A DNA stretch of 64,000 bases from Ampelomyces quisqualis (GCA_018398575.1 JAGTXZ010000010.1:1116001-1180000); one strand, 5' to 3'. Positions 10,840-22,599 are shown, counted from the first letter of the stretch. A program made the numbers and translations. Notes: a model not told the origin generated them from the sequence alone.

Positions 10840-13800
10840 GGCTTCTATTGTTAATAGCTATTACCTACTAGTGTAGTAGTTACAATATCAAGTTTAATTT
10901 CTCTAATATGGTTATCTTAAAGTAATATAAGATCTTTAACTTCTTTTTCTTATACTGTAATCTACTTAGCTAACGCTTGTAAAGGTCCTAGCTATTTTAA
11001 ATAGCGTTTATAGAACGCTTGCAATATATATAGAGCGCCTATAAAGTTTAAAGTATTATACTAGGTAAGGTTAGAATTATAGCCTACCTATTTTACATAA
11101 TACTTTAGGATAGAGTAGTACAGCTTGCTAGTAAAGATCTCTTCTACTTTCTATTCTTTAACGCCTTAAATTAAGATACTAGATAGGTTTAGGCTTAGCT
11201 AACTAGGCAGGGAGTTATTAGAGTTCTTATAGAGGACGTCTAGAGCAAACACGTTATAGATCTTAGAACCTTTAGGTAGCTTTAGTTAGAATAAATAGCT
11301 AACTTATTTTAAGACTTTAAAGAGTCTTTTCTATAATTTAGTAAGTTTGCGACTTAAGTAAGTAACAGATAAGTTTTAGGTTAAAAGGTAAACCTTGTTA
11401 CTTACTACCTAATTAACAGGTTAATAATATTTGTTTACCTTAGTAGCTATCTGTTACTGCGCCTTCTCTATATTGTCTTTAGCTGTGCGCTAGGCTTTAT
11501 GCATATAGGTAGCTAAGCTTAAGGCATCCTTAATGTTTATATCTTTATATTTTAAGGGGAATAAAGCCTAATTCTAGCTCTATTATAGTTTAGATCTAAA
11601 CAAGAGCTAGTATAGCGCTATACCAATTGCGGAGTGCAGTAGCGTAGCTTAGGCTCAATTAATTATTAGTAAGAAGTTACTCTAGTTATCCTAGTAATAG
11701 GATATAAAGGGCCTTAATTGTTAATTAATATACTTATTTATAATCTTAGTTTGTCTATTAGTTTGTTTATAGTAAGCTATAGAAAGCTTAAGTTGCACGC
11801 CTAAGATCTTGCAGAACTTAAACTAGAATTAGGATATAAACTAGGGTCTATAGTTAGACACTATGCTTTTAGGCGTATAGCTAAATTAGTATACCTATTA
11901 GATAAACAAGTAAGCTATTTCTTAAGCGTTAATTACCTTGTAATATAGGATAGAAATAGCTTACTTTAATAGGCAATTAATAATAACTATAATTTAATTA
12001 TAGCTATACTAATTAGTTAAGAATGTCTTAAAATCTATACATAAATACTGCATAGGCCTGTTAAGAATTAGTAACAGATAGAGGAAACCTTAGAATTAGA
12101 GCTGTCTTAGATAGGATCTTTAATAGGGAACGTAGTTTTGTATATAGCATTTACATATAGCCTCTATACCTTTCTAATAATATTACTACGCTAGAAGCTA
12201 ATACGTTTTTATAGCGCTTAGGTAGGCAGTAAATACCTAATTGTAAGCCTCTCTAATTAGTTAGGTGTATAAAGAAGAATTCCTAAGTACATAAAGGCGT
12301 AAGTAATAAAGTAGTAGTTCTTCTTAGATATAATATAGCTGTAGTAGCGTAAGGCGTTCCTCCTTAAAGGAGCAGCAATTCTCTACTAGTAGGGCTTTAA
12401 TTAGTTCTAGAGAGTTAAGATTTAAGGGGGCACTAATAGATTAGACTAAAATAGCTAAAATATTAATCTCTAGCTAGTTATAGACGTAGTTCTAAGCTAG
12501 TTTAGAGTTAACTAGGGGGTTTAGGCATTTAGGTCCTAGAAGTACACAGGACCTATTATTTTGTTAGGCAGCCTTAACCTTACTAACGTCCTATTCCCTT
12601 TAGCTTAGGATATTAGCTTACTTGTTAAGCTTACTAGGCGTGTACTTAATGCAAAAATTAAAAGAGGCAATAATCTCTACCTATTATACTTAACGTGCAT
12701 TAAGAACCTTAGTAGTTATAAAGTATTCTAAGGAGTAGTAGTCTAAATACACTTAGATTAGGCTCTGTATAGAGGTAAGTTTAGCTCTCTACTTCTTAAA
12801 CACTTTTAGAATAGCAAAAAGTTTCTTGTTATGTATTTCCTAATTAAGCTTAGCCCTAGATAGGGCTTGACTATAAAACACTATAGGGTACTACTTGTTA
12901 TTAGAGTGCTTCTAAGAAAGTACTCCTGCTATTACTCTATCTAACGCGTTAGTTTCTAACTTTGTGTTATACTTAAGATAGAAATAAGATAGCGTAGGAA
13001 TAGCTAAGAGTAAGGCTTTAATCTAATTAAAAGCCTGTTAGTAATTAGTAGTCTATTCAAAAGGTATAGCAGGACTCTAAAGCTTTATAATTAGTTTAGC
13101 TACATAGGAGAAATCCTTAATAAATTGTTAGTAGAAACTAGTAAAACTAAGAAATAACTTAACACTAGTAATTGTAGTAGGTTCAGCCTAGTTTTAGAGT
13201 ACTTCTACCTTATTAGAGTTAACTTTAGTGCCCTAGTTTGTTAAAACGTAACCTAGATACTTTGTGTAAGTTATATAGAATTTACTCTTCTAAATGTCTA
13301 CTTAGAGTTCTATAGTATGTAGGCGCTCTAGAACCTTTTAGACGTGTTTCTAATATAAGTTTATATCCTTAGAGTAGATTAGGATGTTATTAAGGTACGT
13401 AATGCAGAAATTGTTAAGATAATTAATTAGTATATTGTTTATATAGCGCTAATATATAGCTAGTTTATTGTATAAGCTAAAAGAGAGTACCTTACACTTA
13501 TAAGTACTATAACAGGTCTAGAAAGTAGTATACTCTTTAGAGTTAGGATCTATACAAATTTTGTTAAAGGCAGCTCTAATGTTAAACTTAGTAAAGATCT
13601 TAGCTTTAGAGGGATAGGATAGCAGCTTATTAATGCAAGAGATTAGATAAACGTTCTTGCGCGTAAGAGTGTTAATCTTCTAGTAGTCTATACAAATGCG
13701 TATATTTCTATTTAGTTTGCGTATACAAAGGATAGGTAAAGTAAAAGAACTTTAGCTAGCCTTAATAAAACCCTTCTAAAGGTGTTCCTAGATATAGGCC

Positions 13801-16341
13801 TTAGTAGCTTTAAGCTCCTTCTGATTTTACTTATATAGGAGACTAAACGCATTTAGTAATAGTTTTTTAAGAATAATCTTGTAATTGTATAGATAATAAG
13901 AAGGCAATTAATTAGCTGCTAACTTGCTAAATACATCCTAATACTAAGAGTAATAGGCAGGTAATTACTTATCTAATTGGCATTAATTAGCTGCGTTGTC
14001 CTTAGAGGCAAGGATCCTGTTAATCTTATATAGGCTAGTTGTAAAGAACTTGTTTTAGGGCTTCTTTATAATAAAGTAGAATGTATTAGCAGAAATAAGA
14101 GCAATATAGGTAGTTAGAGGAGGTTTAGACTCTAAGCAGAGTTGCTTAGTTAGAGTATAAGAAATCTCTAAGAATTTTTAGGCTAATAGGAGCTTTAAGC
14201 ATCCCTTAAGACAATAAATAGAAGAAAGAGAATAATAGTAAGGACTGTTTTAGATACAATAGTCTTCTTTCTCTTATAGAGCGTTGCGTTGTTACACATT
14301 AAAATAGATAGTAGCTAGTACTATAGCTTAATATAGAATAGTAGAAATAGAGGGTAAAGGATTATAGAAACAAGGGTACTTAGATAGCTAAATAAACTGT
14401 AACTTATCTGTGTCTAATTAAATCTTAAATTGCCTTAACTATTAGAGGCTAAGTATACAATCCTAAGACCTAAGATTAAAAATAAAGAATAGATAGTTTA
14501 AAACCTTTTAGCTATTAATATTTAAGTGTAAGCAAATATATTAAGTAACTATAAAAGTAATCTAATCCTTAAAGCTACGCACCTAAACCTAGAAGAAGAG
14601 CTTCTAGATAGGTTAATGTAAAGCTTTAGAAACAGATAAAGCAATTTGTAAATTTAAAAATAAGAAACTTTAAGTACTAGTGTTAACAAGAGTGTTAAGG
14701 CGTAAACTAATACCCTAGTTATAGAAAAGTGTAGGTATAAAGAAATAGAGACTGCAAAATAAATAAGAGAGGTTAAGGTAAGATAGATTGTAACAGCTTA
14801 GGCCTAGGAAGAAGTGTTTTCTTAGGCGCTTCTGTTTCCTATATAATACACCTTCTAGTTAGGTTGCTCTTAAGTATCTTTAAACTTATCTACTTTTATA
14901 GCTTTAATCTAACGTATACAAGGCTTTATATAATTACTAGAGTAGTATCCTAGCTTACTGCAATTGTAATAACTACTAGAAGTCTTTTGTTAATTAGGTT
15001 TAGAGGTTTTAGTAAAAAGACGCACTGTTGTTAATTAATAGGCTAGCGTAAGGTGTGTTGTAGCGCTAGAGGTAGTTGTTTAATTTGGCTCTAAGTTAGC
15101 TTATAAGGCCTGCCTAATTAGTAATTTAGCAGTAACTAGTAATATACTTAGGTTAGAATTATTCTTCTGCTCTATATTATAGGCAGTAAGGTGTTCTACT
15201 ATCTAATTAAATAAGTTCTTCTATTAGTGCCTAAATCCTAGGTTAGGGACTTGTAGTCTTAGGGTGATTTTTGTCTACAAATAGTAAAACTACTCTAAAG
15301 AGAGTACTTGTCCCTTAACTGTAGAACTTAGAAATCTAGCTTTAAACAAGAGGAACGTTTTCTCTTTGTTTATCTACAATTAATTAAAGGCTGTATAGCT
15401 TTTAGCTACCTTGTTGCCTGTAATAAAATAGGACTTAAGTAGCTTAATTATTTGCTTAGCGTTCTAGAATTACTCTTAATTAGTATCTAATAAATATTAA
15501 GGCTTAAGATAGCCCTTAGCTAATCTTATAGTATAGCTCTATACTAGGGCTATGCGTTACCTTTTAGTCTAATAGTAATCTAAGTTAATTTTAAGTTAAT
15601 CTTAGATAGAGGCCTACTATTAACAGAAGGTAGAATCTTTTCTATTACTAAGATTATTAATATTAGGCGTCTTTTCTAATTGTTAGGTTTAGTGCAAACT
15701 GCTATAGTAATATAAGCGTTCTAATACAGAGCTATTAAATAAACAGCAGGGTGCTAAATTATTCTAAGAAGTTTTAGTAGTAAGTAGGAGCTTGTCTAGT
15801 CTTACTAAAAGAGTTAGTCCTTTCTTAAGGAAATTAATTTTTGCTAACGCCTGTTTTAGTTCTTGTTATACTTAATTAACCTCTATTTGCGTAGGGGTTA
15901 GATTTAGTATAGCTCTAGGCTAAAGAGTATCCTTAGATTCCTTAGTATCTAACTTTTTTGCTTTAGTACTCTGTTACTAGGTTGTAACAGTTAATATAGA
16001 GTCTCCTTAGGATTCTCTAGGTATTGTTACTAGTGTAGCTTTTGGGGGAGTTATTAGCGTTGCCTCTAATACTCCTAGGTTATTAATAGTCTCTAAGTCT
16101 CTATTCTGGCGCCAAACGTAACTTTTACTAAAGTAGTTCTAACTGTTATTAATAGAAAGTTCTAAACCTAAAGGCTTTGGCCGTTAGAAGATCTAAGGAA
16201 TCCTAACTGTGTTTAATAGATTTAAGGTTATAAACAGATCTAATTTAGATAGAGTTCTAGACGTTTTAACGCAATCTTTTTAAAAGTAAATAGCAATATT
16301 ATCTAAATGCTATTACTAGTAGAATAAAGTTTCTCTTATAA

Positions 16342-16641
16342 TGTAACAACGCAGGTAGGTATAGCTATTAGGATTAAATTAGATACGTATTAGAGGCATA
16401 TAAGAGTGCGTGTTATATTAGAGATTCTAGATTAGCTATATACCTATAGGTCTTGTATAGAAGGATAAGAGAAACTTGTCCTCTATCTAATGCTATAGGC
16501 TTATATTTATAGTAGGCGTAAGAGCTAAGTTAGAGCGCTGTTAGAGCGCTATTAGTCTTAATCTACTAGCCTTCTATATAATCTGTTACTAAGCCTTTAT
16601 AAGGTATCAGATGTAACATGTATTTATATGTGCTTGTTACA
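16342..16641 (-). repeat. 5' LTR of element C (300 bp)
   Basis: Direct repeat of 9,542-9,841 with the same ends and length. It differs mainly by C-to-T and G-to-A changes, which shows independent RIP of the two LTRs. Going inward on the minus strand, a TGGCGCCA motif typical of fungal retroelement primer-binding sites occurs only at 16,107-16,114, about 227 bp from the LTR end. Confidence 0.92.
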
Positions 16642-17480
16642 CTTTAGATTACCTAAAGGTATTGTATTAGATTAAAAAAGTATCTTTACTTTATAATTTT
16701 AAGTAGACTTCTACTTTATAGTAGTAAAGGTAAAACGCTAGCTTAGTACTACTTTCTACCTATAAACAGATAGGTAAATAGAATAGTAAAATTAGACTTT
16801 TAAGTAATACCTAAGAGCTTTTATAGGCAACTATTAAGAGGATTAAGTATACCTTTTGTTACTAGTAGAGTTTATATATAATAATACTAAGCAGGCTGCG
16901 TTAGAAATATCCTTATCCTTTGCCTACTATAGGTTCTACCTACGCCTTAACTATAAGCTAATAGCGCCTACTAAAGTCTCTAGCATTAAGAAAAGGTTAC
17001 AAAAGCTTATATAGACTTAGGACGCTTTAGCTAATGACTAGAATAAAACCTTGTAATATTAGGAGTAATATTACAACAAGAAACATAAGCCTTAGGTAAA
17101 GAGATATAGTTCTCTTGTTAACAAAGCATTTACGCTTGCGTAGCGCTAGTAGAAAGCTATTACTATATAAGATAAGCCTCTTCTAAGTTAATAAGTAAAT
17201 TAGCTTATAAGCTTTTAGACTTTTTCTTTTGTAATATATAAAAATCTACCTTATATTCTATACGTTCTTGCTTTAGCTGTTTGTGCTAAGAGAGAGAAAA
17301 GAGTTAACTTTACCTAGGCCTATTAACTTAAATAATAGTAATAAGCTAGGGTAATACTATAAAGTTAAAGCTATCTTAGTAAAGTAGCGTAACAGACGTT
17401 TAGTAAATTACCTAGTAAAATAGAAAGGCTAGCTACTAGAATATAATAAATAGGTTGATTAAAAAGATGTAGACAAATTA
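16642..17480 (+). mobile_element. integrase C-terminal half, second family (resumes after insertion)
   Basis: After the CTTTA duplication the interrupted integrase frame continues: LPKGIVLDQKSIFT (from SDRGSxFT), then TTFYLQTDRQIEQQNQT (from TAxHPQTDGQTERxNQT), then LLLLVEFIYNN. This is the second half of the DDE core of the frame left at 9,541, so the two parts were contiguous before the 7.1-kb insertion. The frame fades after about 17,450. Confidence 0.8.
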
Positions 17481-17639
17481 CTTAGAAAGAAGTATAACTA
17501 GAGAGAAGATTAATTACTTGTACAATTAATATATATAAAAAAAGTAAAAAAAAGAAAATAAAAAAAATTATAGAAAAACAAAGGCGCCTTACTAGTGCAC
17601 TGCTAGCGCTTTAACAGCGCAGCTAAGTATAACTACTAG

Positions 17640-18540
17640 CTTAGCCTAAGAACTTATTATTATCTTTATTAGCCTTATAAAAGCTTAGAGAGCCTAGTAA
17701 ATTATTACTAAGCTTCTTAGCTTTTCTTTCTTCTTGCTATTACTAGGTAGTAGTATTACCTAACTTTAGAGAGGTCTTGCGCTTTACTAGCGCTACTCTA
17801 GAGTACACTAGGTAACTTAGCTTACTTAAGCCTTTAACACGCTTAGCTGCTAGCTCTCTAGCAGAGCTAACTAAAGCTAGGCGCTTCTTAGGCTTAGGCT
17901 TAGGCTTAGCCTTAGCCTTAGCCTTAGCCTTAGCCTTAGCCTTAGCCTTAGCTTTACTCTTCTTCTTCTTAAGAGAAGGTATAGAGCTAGAGCTCTTCTA
18001 GAAAGAGGTTTTATTTCTATCTTTACTCTTACTACTACTACTAGCCTTAGACCTAGGCTTAGACCTAGTAGAAGACTTCTCTTTCTTTAAATTAAGGTTA
18101 GAATTAGACTACGTATTAGCTTTACTAAGAGAAAAAAGGTTAGCCTAGGCGCTATTAGAACGCTAGCGTAGTAACTATAAGAAATAGAAAAAACAGTTTA
18201 CCTAAGCCTATAGTAGGTTAAGAATACTTTCTACTATAGTAAATAGGTAGTTAGTTACTTTAACTTATAGAATTTAGATCTTATTACCTTTAGGCTAATA
18301 ATAACTCTTATACTTAACCTCTATACATAAAAAAAGCTTTACTAAGCTAGTATACTAGTACAGCGCTATCTTCTATATAGTAACTATAGTAGAGTTAGAG
18401 TTCTTTTTAGTAGTAAGCTACTACTACTACTAGTTAATAGTATTCTAGCTCTTATTAAAATTAGTAGAAACTTTAGAGTAGGGCTTTTTCTTACTCTAGT
18501 AGGGCTAGTAGCGTAGGCTACTAACTACAAGGTTATAATA
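17640..18540 (-). pseudogene. decayed antisense Lys-rich ORF with KA/PK dipeptide tract
   Basis: On the minus strand a frame of roughly 300 codons, broken only by TAA/TAG, lies between the integrase and the right LTR of the second family, again antisense to gag-pol. It begins with Ser/Asn/Lys-rich sequence, has a hydrophobic middle (IVESILNLLQAQ), then a Ser/Lys/Arg-rich basic part that runs into an alternating Lys-Ala tract and Pro-Lys repeats (DNA 17,882-17,950, hexamers TTAGCC and TTAGGC on the plus strand), and ends with a basic tail. The basic repeats suggest a nucleic-acid binding or nuclear protein. I recognise no family. Confidence 0.4.
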
Positions 18541-18590
18541 GGTACTAGTAAGCCTTAGGCTCTTAGTGTAACAAAAGTAAATTAAAATTA

Positions 18591-18925
18591 CTAACTTAAT
18601 ATTAGGAACGCTACTATAGTAGGCAATAAGTATAGCCTAAGCACTAGGTTAGTAATATTATAGTACTAGTATTATACTACTTATAGAAATAGTAAAAGTA
18701 GAGAGTAGTATAGGCGTAGTACTTATAGTAATTAATATAAGAGTAATAAAGTTATAATAGTGTAGAGCTAAGAGATAGTATAGTAGTAGAGGTAATATAA
18801 TTATTACTAAAGAAGTAGAGAAAATTAGGTATATAAAGTTCTGCTATATTACTACTATTACTATAGCTACTAGCTGCCTCTTAGATTTACCTAGAGTTTT
18901 AGTCTTAGTATAATAATAGCCTTTA
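18591..18925 (+). repeat. dispersed repeat, copy 2 (mate at 931-1,250)
   Basis: Direct repeat of 931-1,250, more heavily mutated. It lies just left of the right LTR of the second family. See copy 1. Confidence 0.6.
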
Positions 18926-19018
18926 TAATAATAACGTTAGGTATATACTAATATAGCCTAATATTATATAAATTGCTAGAATAGTAATTCTAAAGAAAAA
19001 GAATAATTATAAAAACAC

Positions 19019-19492
19019 TATAGCGCAGAGCTATTAGCTATATAGTAATGCGCCTATACTACTATAACGCTATTCTAGCTTTTATATATATAGAACGTAT
19101 ATAGCTACTCTAGTGTCTTAATTGTTAAACTACTAGTGTCTGCTGTGCCTGCTGCAGACTGCAGTCTATAGACACTCTAGCGCAGGAGCAGAGCCTAAGA
19201 GTATATAACCTACTCCTGCAATTACTATAGTAGAGTAGTAATTTGTCTATCCTATATAGTAATTCTATACTAAAGTATTATTACTTGTTCCTAGCTATTA
19301 ACTGTAAGATTGTCCTAACATTAATAGTACTACGCTAGCGTAGACCTAGTGTATTCTAGTTATAAGAATATGCGTCTAGTTATATCTATAAAAGAGTAGT
19401 TCTATACTAAAGCTATAGAATAGAAATTAACTTACTTCTATCTGCGCTACTATTGTTATCTTATAACTTTACTACTATATAAATCTCTTATA
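19019..19492 (+). repeat. right LTR of second family, split by about 200 bp
   Basis: It matches the left LTR 4,516-4,786 at both ends (AGAGCTATTAG near 19,027 and ATCTTATAACTTT near 19,458), but carries about 200 bp of unmatched sequence at roughly 19,122-19,322. That insert is less AT-biased and contains CTGCTGTGCCTGCTGCAGAC. The two LTRs enclose about 14.2 kb of element plus nested insertions. Confidence 0.6.
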
Positions 19493-19699
19493 TATATATA
19501 TTATACTATATAGTCTAGAGATTTCAAGCTATTATATATATAACTTATACTCTAGGTCTTAACTCTCTTTCTAACGCTTTTTCTATATTAAGAGCTACAA
19601 ACACTGCTAAAGTCTCTATTTGTTAAGAACTAATAAATTTTTAAGATCTCTTATTCTTAGTACAAAAGGGATATAATTGGCTAGCAATTTAGTGTTTTA

Positions 19700-20625
19700 A
19701 TCAAAATAATTATAGTAAGTTAGGTAAGGTTTAGTATGTTAGGGCTAGGTTACAATAAGGGAGTTGAGCTGCGGCGCTACTACTGCCAAGTCATTAGCTT
19801 TTGGCGTAGCTGGGTGAGCTGTACACAGTACTGCACATGCTGTGACAAGTGATACGATTATTAGCAATAAGCAATGAATGAGTTGTGTATAGCTGCACTC
19901 TCGCTACAGAATGCAGCCAAACTACCGGGATACAGATTAACACTCAATCTTTGACCTAGTCTAAGCGCTCTGTAGTAAACAAATGACCAAGTGTTGTGCC
20001 AGAAAACAAATCTGTAGTAACAGGATTCAGCTCGTGTAAACTGATTCAATCGATAGCTTGACTGCGAGTAGTTTGTGCCCAGAGGTCAAGCAAGGACACT
20101 TAAGAGCAGACCGCCTACACAAAAGCATTGTAGGTAGGCACGTCGCTCGCAAGCTTTCGGCACAGAGCACTGCAATTATCGTCACTAGTCGGAAGGCTTG
20201 CCGATTACACGGACCACCGTCTCCACATACAGCACTTCGGCATGTAACGATCTGTGTACGGTGTACCTAATCACGCTAGGCAAATATGCATGCCAGAAAG
20301 CCCTAGTGGCACAATCAATATTGAAGAGCAATACACTAGCTTCCAGATATTCCTCCGAACTCACTGCCAGCAGAGACATATTAGTATGAGCATTAAAGTT
20401 CGTGTGAGGCACGGGGGCGTGTTTGGTGGGTGTCCTTTGTCTACCAACAGATATATGTATTCCATGGATTCATGGGCTGATAGACAACAATTGTATCATA
20501 GCATGCATTCAAGTAGGAGACCGCGCCTCGGAGCGACTCGCAGCATCCGTTTTTGATTTGCTAAGGGAACAGCTTTTCAAAGTTTCCTAAGTTTCCTACA
20601 CCCCCTATACATATAGAAACGATGC
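19700..20625. other. GC-balanced intergenic transition, no gene seen
   Basis: Base composition returns to normal near 19,700. Several frames of 60-100 codons overlap one another on both strands, but none has splice structure, codon bias or a recognisable motif. I see no gene here. Confidence 0.5.
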
Positions 20626-21877
20626 CTAGGATCTCTGACCGAAGATTGCGTCGTAGTTCGTAAGTACAAGCCTGTATCGTACACCATCACCCTTATGCAC
20701 GCGTTCAACAGCTTCCTTACAGCCTTTCTCACCAATGTCTACCGTATCGACCCAACACTTAATATCTCTCTTTGCAGCAAATTCCAACATCTCAATCATC
20801 TCAGTGCGGTTACCAATGTTGGATGCGCTCAAGGAGCAGCCATTGAGCGCAAAAGCTTGAACTTTGACGGAAGGCAAGGGGTTATCAGGCAAACCAACCA
20901 TGTGGAACGTGCCATGAACTTTCAAGGTCGAGAAAAAATTGGGAAGGTCAAGCCGATCAGTAGTGGCGCAATTGAGGATCATGTCGAAGGTGTATGTCCA
21001 TCGCTCAGCCCAACTGTCATCTGTCGTACAAATGAATTCCTTTGCACCCAGTTTGAGAGCATCCTCTTTCTTTTTCGGAGAATGGGAGAGAACATAGGTC
21101 TCAGCACCGAGCGCGACGGACCAGAGAACAGCAAAGTGACCAAGACCTCCCCTGTATAGGTGTCAGCTTTCTTGTCACCATCACCGTGTGTCAGGCTTCC
21201 TACAGTCCACAAACAGCAACTTTCTTGCCGGGCCCTGCGCCTAGTCCTAAAGACGCAAGAAAGGGTCAGCTCATATGTCATGAATATATTGCATAGTTGA
21301 AAAGCCTTACTTTTGAGAGGGCTGTACGTGGTGAGTCCGGCGCACATCATTGGTCCTGCCACCGCACTGTCGATAGTGTCGGGGATCTTGAACGCAAAGT
21401 GCTGGTGAACTCGTACATGGCTAGAGAATCCGCCTTGAGTGATTGTTCCATCCTCATACTGCGCGCCGTAAGTTTCCTTCTGATTAGGACAATAATTTTC
21501 TTGGTCGGCTCTGCAGTTATTGCAGGTCAGATCAGCGGCGACCTGTGCTCCCACTCCGATCCGGTCCCCGAGTGCGATTTCCTGAACTTTAGAGCCGACC
21601 CGAATAGCCCGTCCAATGATCTCATGGCCTACACACAACGGTAGCGGTATTTCACCCCAGCCGCCGGTGATTGTGTGAATGTCCGATGCGCAGACGCCAC
21701 AGGCGTCAACGGCGATATCAATGTCATCCTCTTCAAATGTTTTGAGAGGAACCTGTGAATGCTTTGTTAAAAAAAAGCAAAACTGTGGCGGTGTGATCTT
21801 ACTTCTTGACGTGTGAAATTGTTCCAGCTTTTGGTGGAGGTGACAGTAAAAGCATCCGTCGTCGTCGGGTAAGGCAT
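20626..21877 (-). CDS. zinc-dependent alcohol dehydrogenase (NADP-ADH/cinnamyl-ADH type)
   Basis: Medium-chain zinc alcohol dehydrogenase that would interconvert alcohols and aldehydes with NAD(P)H in the cytosol. I join four exons, 21877-21803, 21752-21311, 21246-21204 and 21151-20626, through three short GT-AG introns (50, 64 and 52 bp). This gives 361 residues, the usual family length. Catalytic-zinc motifs CGVCASDIH (about residue 45) and GHE are present, as is a Rossmann glycine motif (CGLGGLGHFAV, about residue 190) that only appears when the third intron is removed. In the structural-zinc loop the first of the four usual cysteines is Asp (DLTCNNCRADQENYC). The start is the ATG of MPYPTTTDAF; upstream ATGs in the same frame seem too far out. 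The gene is intact although it lies between two AT-rich islands. Confidence 0.88.
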
Positions 21878-22599
21878 TTTGGCTGAATACTGTGGTATGA
21901 TTTGCGCAAAGGCGGGTGAAGGGACCGATCGACTTATTGGAAAAAAGGCAGGAGGGATACCCAGCACAATGAGGAACTGAAGGCCGGCCAGAAGAGAGTA
22001 CTGCAGGTAGGCACGACCGACAGAAAGCCGAGTGAACTTCAAAGTTTTGTAACTTAACGCAATAAAATCAGGTAAAGGTGTAGTTTGTTAGAAGAGCTGT
22101 AGCGTACTAAAAGCTTTAAACTAACTCATTGTGTGACTAATAATGTTGTAGATTACGGGTTGTGCAGCATGATGTTCCTCATCGGCCTTTCCGTCGGTCG
22201 TGCCTACCTGCAGTAGCTAGCACTATCCTTGGACCTTGATGTGATTCTTCAAGCATCCAGGTGAAGCTACCGCTAGATAATTGGCAAAAAGTGGCTTCAA
22301 CAATGTCTTCATGCACTCAGATAAGGGGTTTCAACTGATGTCGCTGAAAGATCACTAGCACGTCCGTAACAAGTACAAGTTTGTTTTTGCTCGGGACGAC
22401 ACTAAAGACACCCCTGCTTGCCATCGGCAAAACCGTGTTCGCGCAAGGGCTGATCGCGTTGGCTGGTGATCGAGGAACTTCCATTGATGTAACGTCCCCT
22501 CGGAACTGTAGATATTAACTCAGACAGTTTAGCGCCAAAGGTCAGTTCAACGGAAGCATCCGTATCTCTATAGCCTGGTATGCTCGATAAAATCTAGTG

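Larger units (their letters stand above)
9542..16641 (-). mobile_element. full-length chromovirus-type Ty3/gypsy retrotransposon (copy C)
   Basis: A complete 7,100-bp element on the minus strand, bounded by 300-bp LTRs (9,542-9,841 and 16,342-16,641) and a perfect 5-bp target duplication CTTTA (9,537-9,541 and 16,642-16,646). Reading on the minus strand: gag from about 16,080, a Gag zinc knuckle near 14,985-14,925 (YYNCSKLGYYSSNY, from CxxCxxxxHxxxxC), RT active site YLNNILIYSKD (from YLDD) near 13,415-13,380, RNase H about 13,180-12,600, integrase about 12,400-11,300, and a C-terminal chromodomain (VEEIFTSKLYY, VKQVGYN) about 11,180-11,020. Gene order and chromodomain define a chromovirus. 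TAA/TAG stops throughout mean it is dead. Its insertion split an integrase gene of another element. Confidence 0.93.
1..19700. repeat. AT-rich RIP-degraded retrotransposon island
   Basis: Visibly AT-rich sequence without any intact gene. Decayed frames for Gag, reverse transcriptase, RNase H, integrase and chromodomain can be followed for hundreds of codons on both strands. They are interrupted nearly always by TAA or TAG, as expected when CAA and CAG glutamine codons are mutated C-to-T. Repeat copies inside the island differ mainly by C/T and G/A changes. Both facts point to repeat-induced point mutation followed by decay. Near 19,700 base composition changes abruptly to ordinary GC-balanced sequence. 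The island is best read as several LTR elements nested in each other; the individual parts are listed separately. No tRNA, rRNA or working gene was seen in it. Confidence 0.93.

Noticed and set aside
17882..17950. Array of TTAGGC/TTAGCC hexamers resembling telomeric repeats
   Set aside because: Fungal telomeres are usually TTAGGG. The tract is short, internal, mixes two units, and is explained by Lys-Ala and Pro-Lys codons of the antisense frame.
20254..20556. 100-codon ORF left of the alcohol dehydrogenase gene
   Set aside because: Overlapping frames of similar length occur on both strands; no splice context, motif or coding bias.
21767..22042. Longer N-terminus for the alcohol dehydrogenase
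   Set aside because: The frame is open upstream of 21,877, but the added residues are hydrophobic and unlike the family, which begins at MPYPTT.
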